Below are positions 1-6,660 of a stretch of 11,117 nucleotides of DNA, one piece after another. Origin of the DNA: Oscillospiraceae bacterium. GTDB lineage: Bacteria; Bacillota; Clostridia; Oscillospirales; Oscillospiraceae. Each line of letters opens with the position of its first letter. Within the stretch, counting starts at the first letter, position 1. The notes under the pieces were generated by a model. It searched no databases, was not told where the DNA came from, and saw only the letters and a list, made by a program, of their open reading frames with translations. Made by a program: the position numbers and the translations under genes. Location of the stretch: contig CACXHI010000223.1 of the NCBI GenBank assembly GCA_902767395.1, positions 1 to 11,117 on the forward strand. The letters run 5' to 3'.

Positions 1-1
1 C

Positions 2-223
2 AAAGCCGGTAAGATCGAGTACCGTCTCGACAAGACCAACATCATCCACTGCCCCATCGGCAAGGTTTCCTTCGGCCCCGAAAAGCTGGAGGAGAACATG
101 GCGACCCTGATCGGCGCGGTCATCAAGGCCAAGCCCGCCGCTGCCAAGGGCCAGTATATCAAGTCCTGCGTCATCGCGGCCACCATGGGCCCCGGCGTCA
201 AGGTCAACACCGCCAAGTATTGA
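2..223 (+). CDS. rplA: 50S ribosomal protein L1, C-terminal part (5' end outside window)
   Basis: This is the last 73 codons of ribosomal protein L1, a primary rRNA-binding protein of the L1 stalk of the 50S subunit; in many bacteria it also represses translation of its own operon. The frame enters from the left edge and ends at TGA 221-223. The translated part contains the family signature PIGKVSFGPEKLEENM followed by AAAKGQYIKSCVIAATMGPG, which matches the conserved C-terminal end of L1. The usual Firmicutes order is rplK-rplA-rplJ-rplL, but no rplJ follows here; a hairpin and an unrelated gene come next. The start lies outside the window. The identity is secure by sequence motif. Confidence 0.97.
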   Translation, partial: KAGKIEYRLDKTNIIHCPIGKVSFGPEKLEENMATLIGAVIKAKPAAAKGQYIKSCVIAATMGPGVKVNTAKY

Positions 224-264
224 TTCTGAGCCAGCCGTAACGCAGACGCCTTTGGTAAAAGAGA

Positions 265-300
265 ACAGACCCGGAGAGCAGAAACGCTTTCCGGGTCTGT
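265..300. terminator. 15-bp hairpin after rplA, terminator-like without a T tract on the + strand
   Basis: The arms 265-279 and 286-300 pair over 15 positions with a single G-T wobble (11 outer pairs perfect, ACAGACCCGGA/TCCGGGTCTGT) around a 6-nt loop. On the + strand no T run follows (AACTGTAGG). On the - strand the hairpin is followed by TTCTCTTTTACC, which is more terminator-like. It probably ends or attenuates rplA transcription, but the missing T tract makes plain intrinsic termination in the + direction uncertain. Read-through would supply the gene at 328, for which I see no clear promoter. Confidence 0.6.
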
Positions 301-327
301 AACTGTAGGATTAAGAGGTCATTAATC

Positions 328-843
328 GTGAAAAGAAAACTTGTATTCTTTGCTGTGATCTTATGTGTCATCTTTGCCGGTTTTGCGGTCTATCATTTCA
401 GAGAGAGATTCTCACAGACTGTGGAAGCGGCTGAAAAAGGATGGCGAGAATCAAATCATACGCCCGAATCATGGCAGTCGGTCCGCGCCGAAAGTGACGA
501 TATGTTCTCGGCCCTGATCTATGCGGATGATCAAACTGACTTTTATTATTTCGTGTATATCAAGGGCGAGAAGGATTTGGAATTTACCTTTCGCCGCGGC
601 GGATCCAATGGAGATATTCAGGAACACATTGCCTGCTACGCATCGCCCGAGCTTGCGGATGAGGTGTTCCTGTCTATGAACCTGAAGAACGTTTGCTCCA
701 TTACGATCGACGACGGAAACGAAATCATGACAGAAGAGGTTGATCCCAATACCCCCTTCGTTTATATTATTCCGAAAGGGTATGAAGTCATTTTCAGAGA
801 CGCCGAAGGCAATCGGATTGAACCGGGTCGTTTTACCTTGTAA
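328..843 (+). CDS. hypothetical membrane-anchored protein (171 aa)
   Basis: I do not recognise this protein. It starts at GTG 328 with a ribosome binding site AAGAGGT (313-319) 8 nt upstream and ends at TAA 841-843. Residues 1-4 (MKRK) are basic and residues 5-23 form one hydrophobic segment, so it is an N-terminal membrane anchor or an uncleaved signal peptide; there is no lipobox cysteine pattern that I trust. The remaining ~145 residues should lie outside the membrane and are acidic, mixed alpha/beta in character, with a single Cys pair (C103, C123) and no catalytic motif I can name. Its GC content (about 47% in the two lines I counted) is clearly below that of the flanking genes, and A/T-rich codons are frequent, which suggests recent acquisition or a different mutational history. 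It sits alone between rplA and the convergent guaA. Confidence 0.75.
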   Translation: MKRKLVFFAVILCVIFAGFAVYHFRERFSQTVEAAEKGWRESNHTPESWQSVRAESDDMFSALIYADDQTDFYYFVYIKGEKDLEFTFRRGGSNGDIQEHIACYASPELADEVFLSMNLKNVCSITIDDGNEIMTEEVDPNTPFVYIIPKGYEVIFRDAEGNRIEPGRFTL

Positions 844-893
844 TTTGGAAGCAAACGGATCACACAGTCTGTAAACAGAGGGCATAAATCAGG

Positions 894-946
894 GAGACGG
901 TTTCCTGATCGGCGCGGATGCTTGCCGGTCAAGAAACCGTCTCTTT
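894..946 (+). terminator. long hairpin terminator after the 328-843 gene
   Basis: An 11-bp perfect outer stem (GAGACGGTTTC 894-904 with GAAACCGTCTC 933-943) encloses a 2x2 internal loop and a second 7-bp stem (907-913 with 924-930, one G-T pair) around a 10-nt loop. A short TTT (944-946) follows. It lies 50 bp past the stop of the 328-843 gene and fits an intrinsic terminator, though the T tract is short. It could also act on guaA transcripts arriving from the right. Confidence 0.65.
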
Positions 947-976
947 GATTGTCTGGGGTCGTCCGACAACGTCAAC

Positions 977-1046
977 GCTGCCGCAGGCAGCTCATCACTT
1001 GGCGAAGCCAATCATCACTGTAAACTCGCCGCAAGGCGATCATAAC
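977..1046. repeat. tandem array of three unlike mini-hairpins with conserved heptamer linker
   Basis: Three perfect small hairpins stand in a row: 977-991 (GCTGCC-GCA-GGCAGC), 999-1011 (TTGGC-GAA-GCCAA) and 1026-1039 (TCGCC-GCAA-GGCGA). Each is followed on the + strand by nearly the same heptamer: TCATCAC (992-998), TCATCAC (1012-1018) and TCATAAC (1040-1046). The stems differ in sequence but keep their pairing, while the linker is conserved, so the selected features appear to be the fold and the linker. On the - strand, the guaA sense strand, it reads as GTGATGA before each hairpin, directly in the guaA 3' untranslated region. It also contains a 7-nt insertion (1019-1025) before the third stem. 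Confidence 0.7.
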
Positions 1047-1064
1047 TGCTGCTCTCTGCGCGGC

Positions 1065-2597
<1,533 letters not shown>

Positions 2598-2664
2598 AGT
2601 CTCTTCCTTTCTGCGTTTTCTTTTTTCGGGAAGTCATGCGCGGTGCGGTCTCGCTTTCAAGGGT

Positions 2665-2693
2665 ATTATACACGACGTTTTTTTGTTTGTCAC
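2665..2693 (-). promoter_or_regulatory. sigma-A promoter of guaA
   Basis: On the - strand a -35 box GTGACA (2688-2693) is separated by exactly 17 bp from a consensus -10 box TATAAT (2665-2670). The predicted transcript starts near 2658 and has a leader of about 60 nt. That is too short for a purine riboswitch, and I see no such fold, so control by a classic guanine aptamer is unlikely here. Confidence 0.85.
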
Positions 2694-2752
2694 TATTTTT
2701 TTCAAGCGGTTTTCCGCAAAAATGCAAGGAGCCAGTAACCGTTCAGCATATC

Positions 2753-2855
2753 CCGTAGTGGCCGCTGACCACAGCGGCCAGAACGTCGCATAGATCGGAC
2801 ACATTCCGTAAACGGAGGGTGAGGCCGCTGTGCTCAGCGGCCACTACGGTTTTTT
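2753..2855. repeat. 27-bp near-perfect inverted repeat with nested palindromes, ending in T6
   Basis: Arms 2753-2779 and 2823-2849 are inverted copies with one mismatch in 27 positions, separated by 43 bp. Each arm is itself a hairpin: GGCCGCTG-ACCA-CAGCGGCC and GGCCGCTG-TGCT-CAGCGGCC. The right arm is followed by six T residues (2850-2855), so in the + direction the structure could stop transcription. The spacer carries another small hairpin (TCCGTAAACGGA, 2805-2816). The region lies between the guaA promoter and the end of the convergent side of the XRE gene. The layout resembles a dispersed palindromic (REP-like) element or a very small non-autonomous element rather than a simple terminator. 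Confidence 0.75.
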
Positions 2856-2877
2856 CGACCGGGATTGCGGGACAATG

Positions 2878-2907
2878 CGTAGAGGCCGCCCCGGTGGGGA
2901 CGGCCTC
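2878..2907. repeat. third copy of the GTAGnGGCCGC palindromic module
   Basis: The 12-mer CGTAGAGGCCGC at 2878-2889 matches CGTAGTGGCCGC at 2754-2765 (+) and at 2848-2837 (-) in 11 of 12 positions. It opens a hairpin: 7-bp stem GAGGCCG/CGGCCTC (2882-2888 with 2901-2907), then CCCC/GGGG (2889-2892 with 2896-2899) around a GGT loop, with A2900 bulged. It lies 12 nt past the stop of the XRE regulator gene on the - strand, so it may serve as its 3' hairpin, although no T run follows on that strand. Confidence 0.55.
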
Positions 2908-2919
2908 CGAAACGAGTGG

Positions 2920-3342
2920 TTACGGGTCATACGTTGCAACGATTGACTCGTTGGTTGCTGTTTCGGGAACAGGATGATGGGAGAGGACCAACGAAGAGAT
3001 GATCAGAAGCAGAAAAACGATGAGCTGAATAAGCAGAATCCAGCCGACAATCTTCCAGAATCTTCGCCAGCGGCGGTTGCGAATGGCCAACTGTTCGTTG
3101 ATTGCAGAGAGCTGTTCCGCCACCCGGTCGGGCGTCGGCTCCTCCAGCGTGGTTTCTCCCAGCAGCGTGCCGACCGGAACCTCAAACAGCTCGGCCAGAC
3201 GGCGCAGGGCGTCCGCGTCGGGAACGGACAGACCCTTCTCCCACTTCGAGATGGTTTGCCGAACGACGTGGAGACGTTCCGCAACAGCGTCTTGCGTCAG
3301 ACCCCTTTGCTTCCGTAATTTGATGAGATTGTCTTGCAGCAT
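2920..3342 (-). CDS. XRE-family DNA-binding regulator with C-terminal membrane helix
   Basis: The 140-aa product has an N-terminal Cro/CI-type helix-turn-helix (residues about 4-60; LRKQRGLTQDAVAERLHV and RQTISKWEKG are the diagnostic parts), a charged linker with NEQLAIRNRRWRR, one strongly hydrophobic helix at about 96-120, and a short polar tail. It is a likely membrane-tethered transcription regulator, a common architecture in Clostridia; its ligand is not visible. I chose ATG 3340-3342, because AGGAAGG (3352-3358) sits 9 nt upstream; the ATG 14 codons earlier has no good ribosome binding site and falls in the promoter leader. A promoter with a palindrome over its -35 (3375-3410) suggests autoregulation. 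It is separated from rsmA by 140 bp and points the same way. Confidence 0.88.
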   Translation of the reverse strand: MLQDNLIKLRKQRGLTQDAVAERLHVVRQTISKWEKGLSVPDADALRRLAELFEVPVGTLLGETTLEEPTPDRVAEQLSAINEQLAIRNRRWRRFWKIVGWILLIQLIVFLLLIISSLVLSHHPVPETATNESIVATYDP

Positions 3343-3374
3343 TTTGCCACACCTTCCTTTCAAAAGCTGAGCCG

Positions 3375-3410
3375 AGCATATCACAAATAGCCCGTTGCGG
3401 CAAGCAACGG
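3375..3410 (-). promoter_or_regulatory. promoter and candidate operator of the XRE regulator
   Basis: On the - strand TTGCCG (3398-3403) and TATGCT (3375-3380) are 17 bp apart and fit a moderate sigma-A promoter. A perfect 7-bp inverted repeat, CCGTTGC at 3392-3398 with GCAACGG at 3404-3410, is centred on the -35 box. XRE proteins bind such dyads as dimers, so autorepression is a reasonable inference; it is not shown by the sequence alone. Confidence 0.55.
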
Positions 3411-3482
3411 AGGTTCACATTGCCCAAAAACGCTCCAAATCGCACCGCACAGGGAAGAAACATCCCGGCGCACAGCGAATAA

Positions 3483-4352
3483 TCAGCTGCTTTCACCCCT
3501 CTGCTTTGCGATGGCGTTTGCGATTGCCGCAAATTCGTCGAGCCTCAGCGTCTCGCCTCGCACTGTGGGGGAGAGGCCGCAGTCAGTCAAAAGGGCGGTC
3601 ACACCTGCCTTGCCAAGGGCGGGGAAGCCCGCCGACAGTGCGTTGGAGAGGGTTTTCCGACGCTGGGCAAAGGCGGCCCGAACCACGCGGAAGAATAATG
3701 CCTCGTCCGACACCGCGCAGGGCGGGGCGGTTCGGGTCTTGAGCGTGATGACCGAGGAGGTCACTTTAGGCTGGGGCAGGAAGCAGGAGGGGGGCACGTC
3801 GAACAGCATCCGCGGCTCCGCGTACCAGTGGCAGAACACCGAAAAGGCGCTGCCCTCCCCGGTTCCCGGCGCGGCGCAAATGCGCTGGGCGACCTCCTTT
3901 TGAATCATGACCGTCACAGTGTCAAACGCCCGGGATTCCAGCAGCTTTGTCAGGATGGGGGAGGTGATGTAGTAGGGGAGGTTGGCGCAGGCCATGGGGC
4001 GCAGACCGGGGAAGGCCTCTCGCACCGTGTCGGCAAGCTCCAGCTCCATCACGTCCGCAAATCGCAGCTCCAAATTGTCGAAATGCCCGACGGTTTTCGC
4101 CAAAATCGGCGCAAGCCGCCGATCCAGCTCCACTGACAGAACCTTCCCCGCCCGCAGGCAGAGCTGTTCCGTCAGCGGACCGATCCCCGGCCCAACCTCC
4201 AGCACGCCCGCTGCTTGATCCACCCCTGCCTCATCCGCAATGCGTTGGGGGACCCATGCGGCTGTGAGGAAGTTCTGGCCCTTGGCCTTGGAAAAGTGAA
4301 ATCCGTTCACCTCCAGCAGGGCCTTCATTTCATGGACGTTGCAAAGCTCCAT
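3483..4352 (-). CDS. rsmA: 16S rRNA (A1518-N6/A1519-N6)-dimethyltransferase
   Basis: RsmA (KsgA) dimethylates two adjacent adenines in the 3' hairpin of 16S rRNA during late small-subunit assembly, using S-adenosylmethionine. The 289-aa protein carries the family marks in order: KGQNFL (24-29), the SAM-binding EVGPGIGPLT (52-61), the acidic VELDRRL loop, the adenine-methyltransferase motif NLPYYITSP (124-132), IQKEVAQR, and FLPQPKVTSSVI (191-202). The start ATG 4350-4352 follows GGGAGGT (4358-4364) by 5 nt, and MELCN at the N-terminus is a usual form in this lineage. It diverges from the rubredoxin gene. Nearby rsmI and trmN6-like genes make a local RNA-modification group, recalling ksgA and yabB-yabC being near each other in Firmicutes. 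Confidence 0.97.
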   Translation of the reverse strand: MELCNVHEMKALLEVNGFHFSKAKGQNFLTAAWVPQRIADEAGVDQAAGVLEVGPGIGPLTEQLCLRAGKVLSVELDRRLAPILAKTVGHFDNLELRFADVMELELADTVREAFPGLRPMACANLPYYITSPILTKLLESRAFDTVTVMIQKEVAQRICAAPGTGEGSAFSVFCHWYAEPRMLFDVPPSCFLPQPKVTSSVITLKTRTAPPCAVSDEALFFRVVRAAFAQRRKTLSNALSAGFPALGKAGVTALLTDCGLSPTVRGETLRLDEFAAIANAIAKQRGESS

Positions 4353-4387
4353 CTTGTACCTCCCACAGTTGGATGATCTTAGAGGTT

Positions 4388-4416
4388 ATTGTAGCGCATT
4401 TTTCCAAAAAAAGAAA
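4388..4416 (-). promoter_or_regulatory. probable rsmA promoter with weak -35
   Basis: On the - strand TACAAT (4388-4393) is a good -10 box 36 bp before the rsmA start codon. The position 17 bp upstream reads TTTCTT (4411-4416), a poor -35, and it falls inside the left arm of the A/T palindrome at 4399-4441. The promoter may therefore rely on the palindrome as an UP-like element or be controlled by a factor binding it. Confidence 0.4.
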
Positions 4417-4441
4417 CACCTAATTTCTTTTTTTGGAAAAA
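4399..4441. repeat. perfect 18-bp A/T-rich inverted repeat between divergent genes
   Basis: The left arm 4399-4416 (TTTTTCCAAAAAAAGAAA) and right arm 4424-4441 are exact reverse complements, separated by the 7-nt CACCTAA. It lies between the divergent rsmA and rubredoxin promoters, overlapping the former's -35 position and ending 13 bp before the latter's -35. The arms are almost free of G/C in an otherwise G/C-rich region. Candidate roles are a regulator site, a paired UP element, or the 5' part of a structured transcript; none is proven. Confidence 0.7.
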
Positions 4442-4454
4442 CCTCCGATCACCC

Positions 4455-4483
4455 TTGCCAAAATGCGGAAGCAATGGTATAAT
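4455..4483 (+). promoter_or_regulatory. strong extended -10 promoter of rubredoxin
   Basis: TTGCCA (4455-4460), a 17-bp spacer and TATAAT (4478-4483) form a near-consensus sigma-A promoter. TGG directly before the -10 box matches the extended TGn element. The transcript would start near 4490 and have a leader of about 42 nt. Confidence 0.85.
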
Positions 4484-4531
4484 AAGCCCAACGGGGCGGC
4501 AACGGCCCGAATCCGAAAGGAGGAACCAACG

Positions 4532-4666
4532 ATGAAGTATGTGTGCAACGTCTGTGGCTGGGTCTACGACGAGGACGAGACCGGCGTGAAGTGGGAAGAC
4601 CTTCCCGAAGATTTTGCCTGCGAGCTCTGCGGCGTGGGCAAGGAGGATTTCTCCCCCGAGGAGTAA
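4532..4666 (+). CDS. short rubredoxin (44 aa)
   Basis: Rubredoxins carry one Fe bound by four cysteines and pass single electrons in the cytosol of anaerobes, often to peroxide- or oxygen-detoxifying enzymes. Both halves of the site are present: CNVCG (Cys5, Cys8) and CELCG (Cys30, Cys33), with WEDLPEDF between them as expected. The usual stretch PDxGIxPGT in the central loop is missing, so the protein is about 8 residues shorter than the common 52-54 aa form; short rubredoxins of about 45 residues are known (Desulfovibrio desulfuricans). The Pro usually found after the third Cys is Glu31. ATG 4532 follows AAAGGAGG (4516-4523) by 8 nt, an ideal start; an upstream TTG is less plausible because it lies in the palindrome and upstream of the promoter. 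It appears monocistronic: a strong terminator follows 15 bp after the stop. Confidence 0.95.
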   Translation: MKYVCNVCGWVYDEDETGVKWEDLPEDFACELCGVGKEDFSPEE

Positions 4667-4681
4667 AGCTCCGCGCAAACG

Positions 4682-4713
4682 CGCCCTTCCGGTCCACCGG
4701 AAGGGCGTTTTTT
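4682..4713 (+). terminator. strong intrinsic terminator of rubredoxin
   Basis: Arms 4682-4693 and 4696-4707 (CGCCCTTCCGGT with ACCGGAAGGGCG) are perfectly complementary and followed by TTTTTT (4708-4713). This is a textbook intrinsic terminator, separating rubredoxin from the next gene on the same strand. Confidence 0.95.
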
Positions 4714-4819
4714 CGGAGTGGCGCGAGCGCTGCCCGCGCGTCCTTCGGGGGGACGTCGGGAAAGCACCGTGCCGGAATCGGTTCAAGATTGCGAAAAGCG
4801 TGGAAAGAAGGGGGATGCG

Positions 4820-6184
4820 ATGCGCAGACGTCTGCCATGTGGGGAATGGGTCCTGCGCTGGATGGATGCGGCCATGGAGCTCCTGATTGGGTGCTTTGTT
4901 GCCGTCTATCTTCTCGTCATTCCGTTCGTGGGCGCGGAGAAAGCGTCCGGCTATAGCGGAATCTCTGAAAAAAAGACTGCGTGCTTCTATGCCCTTGCGG
5001 GACTTTTTTTGCTCTACGGTCTGGTTCGCTGGACGCTGGAGCTTGTGCAGTGGCGGCGATTCGGGTGCAGGCCGCGCCGCCTGACGTGGGCCCAGCTTGC
5101 CGCGCTGGGCTTTTGGCTCTGGACGCTCATTTCCGCCGCCTGTTCGCCCTATGGGGAGAAGGCGTGGGTAGACCCCGTCGCTCACGAGGCTGCCCTGACC
5201 GTCAGCCTCTACGTGCTGCTTTTCCTCACGGTGTCCCGCTGGGGCAGACCCACGCTGCGTCTGCGGAACGTGCTGTTCTGGACCTTGACGGCCTTCAGCA
5301 TGCTCTGTCTGCTCCAGATGCTTGGCAAGAATCCCTTCGGCCTCTACCCAAAGGACATGAGCTTCTACGACGGTTACGACGTTCGTTATCGCGGCGCGTA
5401 TTTGGGTACCATCGGAAACGTGGATCTGGTTTCGGCCTTTCTTGCGCTGGTCATTCCGATTCTGGTGATTGCTGCGCGGAAAAAGCCGCTGCGAACGGCT
5501 TGGCCGCTCTGGACCCTTGCGGCGGTCTGCGGCGGAATCCTGATCTGGCTGCGAGTTCTCTGCGGCTTGGTGGGCCTGCTGTTCGGCGCGGCGGTCAGTC
5601 TGGTCGTCCTCAGCCCGGCACGGCAGCGGAAACGGGTGCTGCTTGCCCTCGCCGTTCTGACCGCGGTTGGAATCGCCGTGCTCTGGAGCTTCGATCTTCC
5701 CGTGCAGCTTTTCCATGAGCTCCATGTCCTGCTCCACGGCAGGGCGGAGGACAGCTTCGGAACCGGCCGGTTCTATATCTGGCGGCAGATTCTGGAACGG
5801 GTGCCGGATCGGCTTCTCCTCGGCATTGGCCCGGACACGGTCCGAGAATCCGGCCTCATGCCCTTTGTTCGCTATGACGAGCTCGGCAACGTTGCGGCGC
5901 GGGCGACGATCACCGATGCGCACTGCTATCCGCTGCAAATCCTCTACTGTCAGGGGCTTCCTGCCCTGCTCTGCTGGCTTGCGGCGGTGGCGCTTTCGCT
6001 GAAGCGCTGGGTCACGGCCCGGGCCGATCGGGCCGCAGCGGCCCTCGGCAGCGGCCTCGTCTGCTTCCTCGGTGCGATGCTGTTTTGCTTCTCGTCGGTC
6101 ATCATCATGCCGTTTTTCTGGCTGACGATTGGGCTGCTGGAAGCGGAGGCGGCTCGAAATCAAAGAGAAAACCCACTGGGCTGA
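4820..6184 (+). CDS. O-antigen ligase / Wzy-like polytopic membrane protein
   Basis: The 454-aa product has about 11-12 hydrophobic segments (roughly 19-38, 53-73, 90-109, 123-140, 150-167, 199-218, 227-245, 246-264, 272-290, 379-396, 409-427, 429-444). One large soluble loop lies at 291-378. That layout, with GTGRFYIWRQIL (314-325), GIGPDTV (335-341) and DAHCYPLQILYCQGLP (366-381), fits the O-antigen ligase/polymerase domain family (Wzy_C), in which Arg and His in the large outer loop are needed; here Arg317 and His368 are candidates. These enzymes transfer or polymerise undecaprenyl-linked glycans on the outer face of the membrane. The substrate is unknown; no glycosyltransferase genes are adjacent. 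I chose ATG 4820, since AGGGGGA (4809-4815) precedes it; an earlier in-frame ATG (4718) adds 34 non-hydrophobic residues directly behind the previous terminator. No clear promoter was found in 4714-4819. Confidence 0.82.
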   Translation: MRRRLPCGEWVLRWMDAAMELLIGCFVAVYLLVIPFVGAEKASGYSGISEKKTACFYALAGLFLLYGLVRWTLELVQWRRFGCRPRRLTWAQLAALGFWLWTLISAACSPYGEKAWVDPVAHEAALTVSLYVLLFLTVSRWGRPTLRLRNVLFWTLTAFSMLCLLQMLGKNPFGLYPKDMSFYDGYDVRYRGAYLGTIGNVDLVSAFLALVIPILVIAARKKPLRTAWPLWTLAAVCGGILIWLRVLCGLVGLLFGAAVSLVVLSPARQRKRVLLALAVLTAVGIAVLWSFDLPVQLFHELHVLLHGRAEDSFGTGRFYIWRQILERVPDRLLLGIGPDTVRESGLMPFVRYDELGNVAARATITDAHCYPLQILYCQGLPALLCWLAAVALSLKRWVTARADRAAAALGSGLVCFLGAMLFCFSSVIIMPFFWLTIGLLEAEAARNQRENPLG

Positions 6185-6210
6185 ACCGCTTGGTTTTGCC
6201 CGGTGGGTTT
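6169..6210. terminator. bidirectional terminator overlapping the stop of the upstream + gene
   Basis: A 13-bp stem (AAACCCACTGGGC 6169-6181 with GCCCGGTGGGTTT 6198-6210, one G-T pair) encloses a loop with an inner 4-bp hairpin (AACC/GGTT). The stem contains the last codons of the + gene and the stop lies in the loop. It serves convergent genes: on the - strand it is followed by TTTTCTCTTT past ruvX, on the + strand only by TTT. Confidence 0.8.
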
Positions 6211-6231
6211 CGTACAAGATGGAAAATCTGC

Positions 6232-6660
6232 TTACTGCTCCTCCGGGTGCAGGCGGAGGTAGGAGAGATAGCCCTCTAAAATGAGGCTTGCGGCCACCGC
6301 GTCCACGGTGTTCTTCCGTTTCTTGCCGTGGTAGCCGGTCTCGGAGAGAATGCTGTGCGCTTCCACGGTGGTGCGCCGCTCGTCCCAGAGGCGGACGGGC
6401 ATTCCGAGCGCGGTCTCCAGATCGGCGGCAAATTCGCGGTAGAGCGCGGCGCGCGGCCCCTCGGAGCCGTCCATGTTCCGGGGAAAGCCCATCACGATGC
6501 GCTGCGCGCCCTGCTCGCGCACCAAACGGACGATTTCGGAGACCGTTTTCTCGCGGTTCCAGCTATGGATGACCGTGGTAAAGCCCACGATGGAGCCAGT
6601 CAGATCGGATACGGCAATTCCGGTTCTGGCGTCGCCGTAGTCAATGGCAAGAGTTTTCAT
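6232..6660 (-). CDS. ruvX: RuvX/YqgF-family RNase H-fold nuclease
   Basis: RuvX (YqgF) is a small RNase H-like protein first proposed as a Holliday-junction resolvase and later linked to processing of the 16S rRNA 5' end. The 142-aa product has the usual length and motifs: LAIDYGDARTGIAVSD (4-19; Asp7), MGFPRNMDGSEGPRA (57-71), DERRTTVEA (93-101; Asp93, Glu94) and DAVAASLILEGYL (120-132; Asp120), i.e. the conserved acidic positions are intact. I start at ATG 6658-6660, with AGAGGAG (6668-6674) 7 nt upstream. The same frame stays open for a further 71 codons to 6873, but that part is the start of an alpha/beta hydrolase, not RuvX. It is last in a - strand series from the trmN6-like gene and meets a terminator shared with the convergent gene. 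Confidence 0.94.
   Translation of the reverse strand: MKTLAIDYGDARTGIAVSDLTGSIVGFTTVIHSWNREKTVSEIVRLVREQGAQRIVMGFPRNMDGSEGPRAALYREFAADLETALGMPVRLWDERRTTVEAHSILSETGYHGKKRKNTVDAVAASLILEGYLSYLRLHPEEQ

Noticed and set aside
224..327. Ribosomal protein L10 leader
   Set aside because: rplJ does not follow, and the single hairpin does not show the multi-stem fold expected of that leader.
977..1046. CRISPR array
   Set aside because: The constant part is only 7 nt, the variable parts are perfect hairpins, and the unit length is about 20 nt; no cas gene is nearby.
2598..2664. Purine (guanine) riboswitch before guaA
   Set aside because: The leader is only about 60 nt and no three-stem aptamer with paired loops is seen.
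2753..2855. Insertion sequence ends
   Set aside because: There is no transposase between or near the inverted arms and only 43 bp of spacer; a REP-like palindrome explains it better.
4714..4819. N-terminal 34 codons of the ligase-like protein from ATG 4718
   Set aside because: The ATG is directly behind a terminator with no ribosome binding site, and the added residues are charged and unlike the family; ATG 4820 with AGGGGGA is better.
4379..6217. 612-codon open frame on the - strand opposite the ligase-like gene and rubredoxin
   Set aside because: Its composition (Arg, Gln, Glu, Pro-rich) is that of an antisense shadow; it crosses two terminators and the rubredoxin gene.
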